Assembly (NCBI GenBank): GCA_009693015.1
Contig: SHYB01000014.1
Coordinates: 1 to 49,168 of the forward strand
Source of the DNA: Dehalococcoidia bacterium
Lineage (GTDB): Bacteria; Chloroflexota; Dehalococcoidia; SHYB01
Direction of reading: 5' to 3'
Length of the DNA: 49,168 bases
Made by a program: the position numbers and the translations under genes. The notes under the pieces were generated by a model. That model worked only from the letters and a program-made list of their open reading frames with translations. It was not told the origin of the DNA and searched no databases. This document shows, one piece after another, positions 34,081 through 41,419 of this stretch (positions are counted from its first letter, which is position 1; the number at the start of each line of letters is the position of its first letter).

Positions 34081-34776
34081 ATGCGAACGCCCAAGCGATT
34101 GATCCCCTTCCTGCTGGTTCCCGCCGTTATCGGCGCCACGATCTTTGCCGGCGTGGCCGCCGCCCAGAACAGCGATACGTCCGGCCAGAGCAACAGCGCG
34201 CCCACGGCAACGGCCACGCCCAAGCCGCGCCCCGCGGGCAAGATTGAAGACGTGCTGAAAAAGCTCGTCACTGACGGCGTCATCACCCAGGCGCAGGCCG
34301 ATAAAATCGTGGCCACGGCCCTGGGCATGGAGCCCGCCGCGCTGGTCAAAGAGCTGATGGACGGCAAGACGCTGGGCGAGATCATCGCCGCTCACGGCGC
34401 CACGGTAGACAAGGTAGTCGCCGCCGTGATGGCACCAGTCGAGGAGCGCGTTGCCAAGAGCGTGGCTGACGGCAAGATGACCCAAGAGCAGGCCGGCAAG
34501 CTCCTGGTTAACTTCGAAGCGAACGTGAAGAAGCATATCGAGAACTTCAAGCTGCCGGGCAAACCGCTTGCCAACAACGGCCGCGGCAAGGGCGACCGCC
34601 CCGTGCCGGGCGAAAGGCGCGGGCCGGCGCTGGAGCAGCGCGAAAAGCTGATCGAAAAGTTCCGCGAGCGCCTATCCGATGACGACGATGACGACAAGCC
34701 CGCGCGCCGCCCTGCACGCCCGCAAGCGCCGGCCAATACCCCCACGCCTTCCGCCACCAGCGGCAGCAACCTCTAA
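34081..34776 (+). CDS. Secreted protein with two helical TQ-QA repeats and a charged tail (unknown function)
   Basis: A 231-residue protein with a clear signal peptide (MRTPKRLIPFLLVPAVIG, cleavage near AAAQ at residue 28-29). A Thr/Ser/Pro linker is followed by two related helical segments, DGVITQAQADKIVATALG (about 63-80) and DGKMTQEQAGKLLVNF (about 128-143). This pattern is seen in DUF2680/YckD-like exported proteins. The C-terminus has six consecutive Asp followed by Arg/Pro-rich and Pro/Thr-rich stretches. Function is unknown; a metal-binding or envelope role is possible but unproven. GGAGTG precedes the ATG by 8 nt. A strong terminator follows, so the gene ends its own transcript. Confidence 0.75.
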   Translation: MRTPKRLIPFLLVPAVIGATIFAGVAAAQNSDTSGQSNSAPTATATPKPRPAGKIEDVLKKLVTDGVITQAQADKIVATALGMEPAALVKELMDGKTLGEIIAAHGATVDKVVAAVMAPVEERVAKSVADGKMTQEQAGKLLVNFEANVKKHIENFKLPGKPLANNGRGKGDRPVPGERRGPALEQREKLIEKFRERLSDDDDDDKPARRPARPQAPANTPTPSATSGSNL

Positions 34777-34801
34777 CCACTGCTGCGCTGACCGATCACC
34801 C

Positions 34802-34840
34802 CGAAGGGGCGGCTGATAGCCGCCCCTTCGCTATTTCATC
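34802..34840 (+). terminator. Intrinsic terminator after the secreted protein gene
   Basis: A perfect 12-bp inverted repeat (CGAAGGGGCGGC at 34802-34813, loop TGATA, GCCGCCCCTTCG at 34819-34830) is followed by CTATTTC. The tail is only moderately T-rich, but the stem is strong. It lies 26 nt after the stop codon. Confidence 0.8.
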
Positions 34841-34871
34841 CGGCAAATCAGGGCGTTCCCAGGTTCCGGGG

Positions 34872-34900
34872 TTTCCACGGCTCACCTGGGCCCCTATAAT
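34872..34900 (+). promoter_or_regulatory. Promoter of the desaturase gene
   Basis: TTTCCA (34872-34877) and a perfect TATAAT (34895-34900) are separated by 17 bp. The start codon is 34 nt after the -10. It sits directly behind the preceding terminator, which supports separate transcription. Confidence 0.65.
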
Positions 34901-34933
34901 GAAGGCGAGACTTCCACCGGTCCTGGAGGAGCG

Positions 34934-35848
34934 ATGTTCGAGCAACTGTGGGGCAAGATCGCCCCGGCGTCGGCCAAGGGACGCACCCCCCTGGCGCAGC
35001 GAGTAAACCAGTTCGCGTCCGCCCTGTTCGTCGCCGCGCCGCTGGCAGGGGTGATCTACGCGCTGGTGAACCTCCCGTCCGACCTGCCTTCCGCCAAGGA
35101 CCTGGCGCTGCTGGGCGGCTTCTATGCGGCGACAGCGCTGGGCATCACCATCGGCTTCCACCGCATGGGCACCCATATGTCGTTCCAGGCGCCGTGGCCG
35201 GTGCGGGCGCTACTTCTCATCCTCGGCACCATGTCCATTCAGGGCGCGGCGCTGTCCTGGATCGCCATCCACACCAAGCACCACGTCAAGTCGGATACGC
35301 CGGAGGACCCGCATTCGCCGACGCAGGGGTTCTGGCACGCGCACGTAGGGTGGATCTTCGGCACGCTGCGCGCCGAGCCGGAGCAGTACGCCAAAGGCCA
35401 GATGCACGACCCCGTGCTGATGTTCGTCAGCCGCACCGCCCTGTGGTGGGCAGTGCTGGGCATGGTCCTGCCATTTCTCATCGGCGGCTACAGCGGCTTT
35501 CTCTGGGGATCGCTGGTGCGCGTCTTCCTGGTGCATCACGTCACGTGGAGCGTGAACTCCGTGTGCCACGTCATCGGCACGCGGCCGTTCAAGACGGGGA
35601 AGGACCTCTCCACTAACAACCCGGTGGTGGGCATCCTTGCCGCAGGCGAAGGCTGGCACAACAACCACCATGCCTTCCCGCGATCGGCGTTCCACGGCCT
35701 AGCGTGGTGGCAGGTGGACTTCTCCGGCTACGCGATCTGGACACTGCAAAAGCTGCGCCTGGTGCGGCAGGTGTACCGCGTCTCGCCGGAGCTCATCAAG
35801 GCGCGCATGAAGCTGCTCAACGCACCCACCCCCGCCCCCGCCGAGTAA
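34934..35848 (+). CDS. Fatty acid / acyl-CoA (delta-9 type) desaturase
   Basis: A 304-residue membrane di-iron desaturase. The three histidine boxes are present: HRMGTH (residues 76-81), HTKHH (about 113-117) and HNNHH (about 242-246), with the extra HHVTWSVNS element typical of stearoyl-CoA/acyl-lipid delta-9 enzymes. Four hydrophobic helices flank the boxes. It should introduce a cis double bond in saturated acyl chains to keep membranes fluid, needing O2 and an electron donor. This implies an aerobic or microaerobic lifestyle (inference). GGAGGAG lies just before the ATG. It is convergent with the ABC permease gene; the 61-nt gap shows no clear terminator. Confidence 0.93.
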   Translation: MFEQLWGKIAPASAKGRTPLAQRVNQFASALFVAAPLAGVIYALVNLPSDLPSAKDLALLGGFYAATALGITIGFHRMGTHMSFQAPWPVRALLLILGTMSIQGAALSWIAIHTKHHVKSDTPEDPHSPTQGFWHAHVGWIFGTLRAEPEQYAKGQMHDPVLMFVSRTALWWAVLGMVLPFLIGGYSGFLWGSLVRVFLVHHVTWSVNSVCHVIGTRPFKTGKDLSTNNPVVGILAAGEGWHNNHHAFPRSAFHGLAWWQVDFSGYAIWTLQKLRLVRQVYRVSPELIKARMKLLNAPTPAPAE

Positions 35849-35909
35849 TCGCCTCGCCTTCCCACCCCTCGGCGCTGATTCGTGACCCTGCCGGTCATTC
35901 GCCCCGCCG

Positions 35910-36998
35910 CTAGCGGAACTTGAAGCTGCGCACCGCAATAACGAACGTGCCCACCAGCCAGGCCGCCAGGATGCCTAGCTCTTTGCCGAAGTGCCAGAGC
36001 GGCTGCCCGTCCAGCGTCACGCCGCGCAACGCGTCCAGCATCGCCGCCAGCGGCAGGTAGGCCACGATGTTTTCCAGAATCGGGGGCAGCGTCTCCGTGG
36101 GGAAGAACGTCCCAGAAAGAACCATCATGGGCATGGCCACGGCGTTCCCCAGGCCGCTGGCCGCTTGCACCGTGTTCACGTGCGCCCCCACGATGAAGCC
36201 GATGGCGAGGAACACACTGTTGCCCAGCAGCACCAGCACGCCGATGTACAGGTAGTTGCCGTAGACGTGCCCGCCGAGAAGGAAGATGCCGGTGAGCAAG
36301 ATCACCGCGGCCTGCGCCACGGCAATCACCAGCAGCGCGGCGACAATCGCCGTAAAGAATGTGCTGACGCGCAGCGGCGTCGCCAGCACGCGCTTGAATA
36401 TCTTCTGCTCGCGATACACCGCGAGCATGGAGGCCAGGCCGATGATGGAGTAGGTCATCACGCCCATGCCGATGAAGCCCGGCAGCAGAAAATCGAAGTA
36501 GTCGGTCTTGTTGGTGCGAATGCCCTCCGAGGCGATGGCAAGCACGGACGGCGCCTGGGTGAAGCGCAGGTTCTCCTGCGCCAGGAAGCGGCGCACCACG
36601 GAGACGCCCGCCGCCGCCACGGGGTCGCTTTCGTCGAACACCAGCTGGATGCCCACCGGCGCGCGCTGCTGCACGGATCGCTCCAGCCCGGCAGGTAACA
36701 CCAGGAGCAGCTTGAGCTTCTTGTCCTTGATCTCCTGCCGCGCCAGCGCCTCGTCCGTGCGCGGCTTCACCTTCACGTTGTCCACGCTTTCCAGATCGCG
36801 CACCAGGGCCGCCGACACCCCGTCCTGCGCGTAGTCAATGACGCCGATGCTGGTGGTGGGCAGCTCGTCGAGATTGAACAGGCCGAAGACGCCGACGAAG
36901 ATCAGGGGGAAGAACATGGCCCAGAAGAGCGCCTGGCGATTGCGCACCGACATCTTGAGATTGGCGATGATGAGCAGTGGCAGGACGGGCGTCTTCAT
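35910..36998 (-). CDS. ABC-2 type transporter permease
   Basis: A 362-residue permease of the ABC-2 family. An N-terminal membrane helix (ALFWAMFFPLIFVGVFGLF) is followed by an extracytoplasmic domain of about 150 residues (DELPTTSIGVIDYAQDG onward) and five to six C-terminal helices, including GFIGMGVMTYSIIGLASMLAVYREQKIFKR, where the YREQK-x-FKR loop contacts the ATPase. The architecture resembles daunorubicin/YhfI-type drug or lipid exporters. The substrate is unknown. It lies 24 nt downstream of the ATPase gene, so the two form one exporter. Confidence 0.9.
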   Translation of the reverse strand: MKTPVLPLLIIANLKMSVRNRQALFWAMFFPLIFVGVFGLFNLDELPTTSIGVIDYAQDGVSAALVRDLESVDNVKVKPRTDEALARQEIKDKKLKLLLVLPAGLERSVQQRAPVGIQLVFDESDPVAAAGVSVVRRFLAQENLRFTQAPSVLAIASEGIRTNKTDYFDFLLPGFIGMGVMTYSIIGLASMLAVYREQKIFKRVLATPLRVSTFFTAIVAALLVIAVAQAAVILLTGIFLLGGHVYGNYLYIGVLVLLGNSVFLAIGFIVGAHVNTVQAASGLGNAVAMPMMVLSGTFFPTETLPPILENIVAYLPLAAMLDALRGVTLDGQPLWHFGKELGILAAWLVGTFVIAVRSFKFR

Positions 36999-37022
36999 GA
37001 TCTTGTTCCCGGCCGCATAGGG

Positions 37023-37943
37023 CTACTCCCGCAGCGCCCGGCCAGTGAGCTTGAGGAAGACATCCTCCAGCGTGGCCGCGGTGACTTCCAGCTTGACCAG
37101 GCGCGCGCCGTGGTGCGCCGCCCAGGCGAGCAGCGCAGGCAACGTCTCCGCCGTATCTGCCGTGTGCAGCGTAAAGGCGCCGGCGCCTTCCTCTCGCACG
37201 CCGCGCACCCCCGGCAGCGACGCCAGCGCCGTCGCGCCCGCCGCGCCGCTCACCGTGAACCGCACCTCGTACGGCGATTCCAGGTTGCGCACCAGCGCGT
37301 CCGGGCTATCCAGCGCCACGATGCGCCCCCGGTCCATGATCGCCACGCGGTCGCACAGCGCCTGGGCCTCTTCCATGTAATGCGTCGTCAGCACAATGGT
37401 GCGCCCTTCTTTGTGGATGCGCTGGATGAACTCCCACAGGTTGTGTCGCGCCTGCGGGTCCAGGCCGGTGGTAGGCTCGTCCAGGAAGATCACCTGGGGG
37501 TCGTTCACCAGCGTCGCGGCAATGCTGAACCGCTGCTGCTGCCCGCCGGAGAGTTTATTGACCACCGTGTTGGCCTTCTCTTGCAGCCCCACCTTGGCGA
37601 GGAGGGCATCGGCGTCCACGCGCAGGCGGTAGAAGCGCCCGAACAGCTCCAGTATCTCGCGGAGCTTCAGGTAGTTGAAGTAGGCCGAGGCCTGGAGCTG
37701 CACGCCGATCTGTTCCTTCATCTTCAGCGCGTCCCGCTGCGAGTCCAGCCCCAGCACCGTGGCGCGGCCGGAGGTGGGCGCCGTCAGGCCTTCAATGCAC
37801 TCCAGCGCCGTGGTCTTGCCCGCGCCGTTGGGCCCCAGGATGCCGAACACCTCGCCGCGGCGCACGGCGAACGAGACGCCGTCCACGGCGCGCACGTCGC
37901 CGTAGTGTTTCACCAGCGCCTCAACGACGATCACGTCGCTCAT
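37023..37943 (-). CDS. ABC transporter ATP-binding protein (ABC-2 exporter)
   Basis: A 306-residue ATPase with Walker A GPNGAGKTT (about residues 37-45), a Q-loop, signature LSGGQQQRFSIA, Walker B VIFLDEPTTGLD and H-loop TTHYMEEAQALCDR. A C-terminal extension of about 80 residues is typical of DrrA/NatA-type exporters. It pairs with the adjacent permease. The ATG at 37941-37943 is preferred over the GTG one codon earlier. The 80 nt before it contains a diverged copy of its own first 13 codons (repeat at 37915-38031). It follows uppS on the same strand. Confidence 0.95.
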   Translation of the reverse strand: MSDVIVVEALVKHYGDVRAVDGVSFAVRRGEVFGILGPNGAGKTTALECIEGLTAPTSGRATVLGLDSQRDALKMKEQIGVQLQASAYFNYLKLREILELFGRFYRLRVDADALLAKVGLQEKANTVVNKLSGGQQQRFSIAATLVNDPQVIFLDEPTTGLDPQARHNLWEFIQRIHKEGRTIVLTTHYMEEAQALCDRVAIMDRGRIVALDSPDALVRNLESPYEVRFTVSGAAGATALASLPGVRGVREEGAGAFTLHTADTAETLPALLAWAAHHGARLVKLEVTAATLEDVFLKLTGRALRE

Positions 37944-38031
37944 CACGCCCTACTACCCATGCCGCTTTCCCACCTCACGAGTGCTGAAGCGCCTCAACGG
38001 CGATGACATTGCTCATGGCGTGTTATTGCCC
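37915..38031 (-). repeat. Diverged duplication of the ABC ATPase start, forming a 13-codon mini-ORF
   Basis: Positions 37915-37958 and 37988-38031 match at 33 of 44 bases, 73 bp apart. The upstream copy encodes MSNVIAVEALQHS-stop (38016 down to 37975), while the real gene begins MSDVIVVEALVKHY. The copy starts 6 nt after the uppS stop codon, so it sits at the position where a downstream gene would start. Confidence 0.85.
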
Positions 38032-38916
38032 GTACCGGCGGTGGCGCTCTTGAAAGCTGCGCAGGGCACGCAAGAAATCTATCTCGCGGAATGACGGCCA
38101 CAGCACATCGCAAAAGTAGTATTCGCTGTACACGCTCTCCCACAGCATGAAGCCGGAGAGCCGTATTTCGCCGCTGGTGCGAATGATGAGCTCCGGCTCC
38201 GGCGTGGCGCTGAAGTACAGGTGATCGGCGATGTCCTGCGGCGTGATGCGCTGCGCCAGCTCTTCGGGCGTGCGGCCTGCGCGTGATTCTTGGACAAGCA
38301 GGCGCCTCACCGCATCCACGATCTCCTCCCGCCCGCCGTAGCCCATGGCGATATTGAGCACCGCCGTCCCGTTGCCCGCCGTCTCCGCCTCCACCTGCTG
38401 CGCCGCCTGCCGCAACGATGGCGGCAGCGCCTCCATGCGCCCCACCGCCCTGATCTGTCGCGGGCGTTTCAATCCCGCCTGCGCCTGTCGCAAGCGCGGC
38501 AGCCGCTCCTCCACCACGCGCAAAAGCCCCGCCACGTCCTCGGTGTCCCGCGCCAGGTTGTCCAGCGAAAGAATCCACACTGTCACCACGGGAATATCGA
38601 ACTGGTCGCACCAGCGCAGCATATCCTCCACCTTCGTGGTGCCGATGGCGTACGCCTCTTCCGCGCCCGCCAGCCCGTTGCGACGGGCGTACCGGCGGTT
38701 GCCATCCAGGATGACGGCGATGTGCCGCGGCGCCGTGCCCGCGGCGACTTTTGCGCGCAGGCGCTGGTTGTAGATGGCGTAGAACGGGCTTTTCAGCCAC
38801 TCGGGAATCCACTCGCGGGAACGGAAGGAGCCGCGCCCGGAGCGCTGTCCTGCCCTGCCTGGCCGCGTCGCTCGTTCGTCACGCGGGGCAGAGAACGGCG
38901 CGCCCTCCCTGTTCAC
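38023..38916 (-). CDS. uppS: Cis-prenyl (polyprenyl/undecaprenyl) diphosphate synthase
   Basis: A 297-residue cis-prenyltransferase. A non-conserved, Arg-rich N-terminus (about 60 residues) leads to RHIAVILDGNRRYARR with the catalytic Asp. MLRWCDQFDIPVVTVWILS-LDNLARD replaces the usual FSTENWxR, and MGYGGREEIVDAVRRL, then RTSGEIRLSGFMLWESVYSEYYF, complete the fold. The DGNRR, LRWC and LSGF-LW features resemble the Rv1086 (Z-farnesyl-type) group more than E. coli UppS, so product length is uncertain. It should make the lipid carrier for cell-envelope sugars. The GTG start overlaps the aroA TGA (GTGA). Confidence 0.9.
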   Translation of the reverse strand: MNREGAPFSAPRDERATRPGRAGQRSGRGSFRSREWIPEWLKSPFYAIYNQRLRAKVAAGTAPRHIAVILDGNRRYARRNGLAGAEEAYAIGTTKVEDMLRWCDQFDIPVVTVWILSLDNLARDTEDVAGLLRVVEERLPRLRQAQAGLKRPRQIRAVGRMEALPPSLRQAAQQVEAETAGNGTAVLNIAMGYGGREEIVDAVRRLLVQESRAGRTPEELAQRITPQDIADHLYFSATPEPELIIRTSGEIRLSGFMLWESVYSEYYFCDVLWPSFREIDFLRALRSFQERHRRYGQ

Positions 38917-40238
38917 CGCGCCACCGCGATGCGTTGCAGCGTGTCCCAGAACTGCGGGTAGGAGATGTCCACCGCCTCCGCGTCATGGATCGCCGTTTCG
39001 CCCTGCGCGCGCATCGCGGCGATGGCCATCGCCATGGCGATACGATGGTCGCCGTGGCTGACGCACGCCGCGCCGCGCAACGCCGTGCCACCCTGCCCCG
39101 TGCCGCCCTGCACAATCATGCCGTCGGGAAGCTCTTCCACCGTGGCTCCCAGCTTCCGCAGTTCGCCCGCGGTGGTCTGGATACGATCGCTTTCCTTGGC
39201 GCGCAGCTCCTGGGCATCGCGGATCTCCGTGACCCCGCTGGCGCAGGCCCCGGCCACCGCCAGCAGCGGCAGCTCGTCAATGAGACGGGGGATGAGGTCG
39301 CCGCGAATCACCGTGCCCCGCAGGCGGCTGGAGCGCACCCGCAGGTCGGCCACCGGCTCGCCGCCGGCGTCAGGCAGGGCCATCACTTCCACGCTGGCGC
39401 CCATGGCGCGCAACGCATCGAGGATGCCGGTGCGCGAGGGGTTGACCCCCACGTTGCGCACCGTGAGGTCGGCGTCAGGGTGGATCGCCGCGGCGACGAG
39501 CCAGAACGCCGCCGAAGAAATATCGCCGGGGACGCGCACATCCACGGCGCGCAGCTCTCCCGGCTCGACGGATACATGCTTGCCGTCCACGCGTACGCGG
39601 GCACCCATGGCGCGAAACATGCGCTCCGTGTGATCGCGGGTCGCGGCGGGCTCCTCGATCACCGTGGCGCCCTCGGCGTACAGCGCGGCGATCATCAGGC
39701 AGGACTTGACCTGAGCGCTGGCGACGGGCATGCGGTAGCGGATGCCGTGCAGCGCGCCGCCGCGAATGGTCAGCGGAGCGTGGGCATCGCCATCGGCGCC
39801 GGTGTTACTGCCGGCGGCGCCGACAATGGAGGCCCCCATCGAGCGCAGCGGCTCGATGATGCGGCGCATGGGCCTGCGTCGCAGCGAGTCGTCGCCGGTG
39901 ATGACGCTGGCAAATGGCTGCGCCGCGAGCAGCCCGGAGATCAAGCGCATGGTGGTGCCGCTGTTGCCTGCATCCAGCACCTCCGCCGGGGCGGCGAAGC
40001 CCCGGCCGGCGCGGCCTTCCACCGTCACCGTGCCCCACGCGGTATCACCTATGCGCACGCCCAGCGCACGCAGGCAACGCATGGTGGAGAACACATCGCC
40101 GGCGCGGAGCAGCCCTTCCACCCGCGCCGTGCCGCGGGCCATGGCGTTGAACAGTAAGGATCGGTGGGAGATGGACTTGTCCCCCGGCACGGCGATCTCC
40201 CCGCGCATCCTGGCAGGGGACGTCACCGTCTGAATCAT
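38913..40238 (-). CDS. aroA: 3-phosphoshikimate 1-carboxyvinyltransferase (EPSP synthase)
   Basis: A 441-residue enzyme of the shikimate pathway that transfers enolpyruvyl from PEP to shikimate-3-phosphate. It has GDKSISHRSLLFNAMA (residues 19-34) with the active-site Lys, the GNSGTTMRLISGLLA loop, DDSLRRRPMRRIIEPL and PVASAQVKSCLMIAALYA, and RAKESDRI near the C-terminus. Length is normal. The GTTMR sequence has Thr where the E. coli class I enzyme has Ala; this resembles other natural variants and I draw no conclusion on inhibitor tolerance. It starts at ATG 40236-40238, which overlaps the TGA of a 14-codon mini-ORF that copies its own N-terminus. Confidence 0.97.
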   Translation of the reverse strand: MIQTVTSPARMRGEIAVPGDKSISHRSLLFNAMARGTARVEGLLRAGDVFSTMRCLRALGVRIGDTAWGTVTVEGRAGRGFAAPAEVLDAGNSGTTMRLISGLLAAQPFASVITGDDSLRRRPMRRIIEPLRSMGASIVGAAGSNTGADGDAHAPLTIRGGALHGIRYRMPVASAQVKSCLMIAALYAEGATVIEEPAATRDHTERMFRAMGARVRVDGKHVSVEPGELRAVDVRVPGDISSAAFWLVAAAIHPDADLTVRNVGVNPSRTGILDALRAMGASVEVMALPDAGGEPVADLRVRSSRLRGTVIRGDLIPRLIDELPLLAVAGACASGVTEIRDAQELRAKESDRIQTTAGELRKLGATVEELPDGMIVQGGTGQGGTALRGAACVSHGDHRIAMAMAIAAMRAQGETAIHDAEAVDISYPQFWDTLQRIAVAR

Positions 40239-40291
40239 GGGGACACTCGCCTGGCAGGGGACGTGACGGTCTGCATCATGAAAACACTCGC
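40210..40291 (-). repeat. 41-bp tandem duplication of the aroA start, forming an ATGA-coupled mini-ORF
   Basis: Units 40210-40250 (aroA start) and 40251-40291 match at 35 of 41 bases with no gaps. The upstream copy encodes MMQTVTSPARRVSP-stop (40279 down to 40235); aroA begins MIQTVTSPARMRGE. Its TGA overlaps the aroA ATG. The three differences in the shared codons are all at third positions. It fills the 56-nt gap between tyrA and aroA. Confidence 0.9.
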
Positions 40292-40294
40292 CAG

Positions 40295-41350
40295 CTACTT
40301 GGAAGGCGTTTTCGCCGGGCCGGACCCGTGCTTATCGTCTTCCGTCTCCGGGCGCGATCGCAGCGTGGGGTTATTAGACAGCTCGAAGAGGCGCTTGGTC
40401 TGCTTGTACATCGCCTCGCCGAAGAGCGTGCGGTAGGCCGAATCGACCATCGTGGGCACTTCAACCTTACCCTTGGGGTGCCGCTCCGCCGCCACGCCGG
40501 CAAGCCACCTTTCGCGTTCGGAGTAGGCATCAGAAAAGAGACGGATGAGCTGCTCGGCGTCCTGGGCCTTGACGTGCGTTCGAATCTCCTCCAGCACGGC
40601 GATGCACCGGCCCAGCCACTCTTCGATGGCGTCGCCGTTCGTCAGGCAGATGTCCACGCTCATCGTGGGACTGCCCGATGCCAGGCGCGATACATCGCGG
40701 TAGCCCCCTGCCGCCAGCGCCGCCATCTCCGGCCACGATGCGCTGCGCGAGGTGGAGGCGACAAGCGCCGCGGAAAGGGCCAGCGGGGCGTGGCTGATGC
40801 CCGCCACCAGCAGGTCGTGCTCCTGAGGATCAATGAACAGCGTCTTGGCGCCCACGGACACGGCCATCGCCATAACGCTCTGCAGCGCCCCTTCGGTGGC
40901 GTGGCGGCCCGGCATGAGGCACCAGCGCGCGCCCACAAAGAGATCGGCCTTGGCGGCGTCCGGCCCGGAAGTCTCCAGCCCAGCCATGGGGTGCCCGCCG
41001 ATGAAGCTGACGCCGCGCGGCAGCAGCTCCTCGGCCCACGCCATCACCTGTCGCTTGGTGCTGGCGACGTCGGTGACCACCGCGCCCTGCGGCAGATGCC
41101 CGGCGATGGTCTCCAGCACAGGCTTCACCGCCCGCACCGGCGTGGCGATCACCACCACCTCCGCTGCCGCCACCGCCTTCGCCAGATCATCCTCAACGTG
41201 GTCAACGGCGCCGCGGCCCTTGGACTTGCGCGCCACCTTCACATCGGCGTCAAAGCCGGTGATGCGGTGCCCGCGCTTGTCCGCCCTCTTGAGCGCCATG
41301 CCCAGCGAGGTTCCCATCAGCCCTAGCCCGATAATGGTAATGCGCGCCAC
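40295..41350 (-). CDS. tyrA: Prephenate dehydrogenase
   Basis: A 351-residue NAD(P)-dependent dehydrogenase of tyrosine synthesis. The Rossmann motif is IIGLGLMGTSLGMAL (residues 5-19). VVVIATPVRAV and FIGGHPMAGLETSG (about 126-139, active-site His) follow. The HAPLALSAAL segment corresponds to the SHLPH substrate site. No ACT domain is present after the helical dimer domain, so feedback control by tyrosine through ACT is unlikely. The start is GTG with AGGACGG upstream; TACAAT at 41381-41386 may be its -10. It precedes aroA, giving a small aromatic amino-acid group. Confidence 0.92.
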   Translation of the reverse strand: MARITIIGLGLMGTSLGMALKRADKRGHRITGFDADVKVARKSKGRGAVDHVEDDLAKAVAAAEVVVIATPVRAVKPVLETIAGHLPQGAVVTDVASTKRQVMAWAEELLPRGVSFIGGHPMAGLETSGPDAAKADLFVGARWCLMPGRHATEGALQSVMAMAVSVGAKTLFIDPQEHDLLVAGISHAPLALSAALVASTSRSASWPEMAALAAGGYRDVSRLASGSPTMSVDICLTNGDAIEEWLGRCIAVLEEIRTHVKAQDAEQLIRLFSDAYSERERWLAGVAAERHPKGKVEVPTMVDSAYRTLFGEAMYKQTKRLFELSNNPTLRSRPETEDDKHGSGPAKTPSK

Positions 41351-41419
41351 GTCGCCGTCCTGTGTGCAAAGGATACCGACATTGTAGCAGAGGCGAGCGC
41401 CAGGACCGCCGTGCCCGCG

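Noticed and set aside
40235-40279. aroA leader ORF as an aromatic amino-acid attenuator peptide
   Set aside because: The 14-codon peptide has no Phe, Tyr or Trp codons, and no alternative terminator/antiterminator hairpins are visible between tyrA and aroA.
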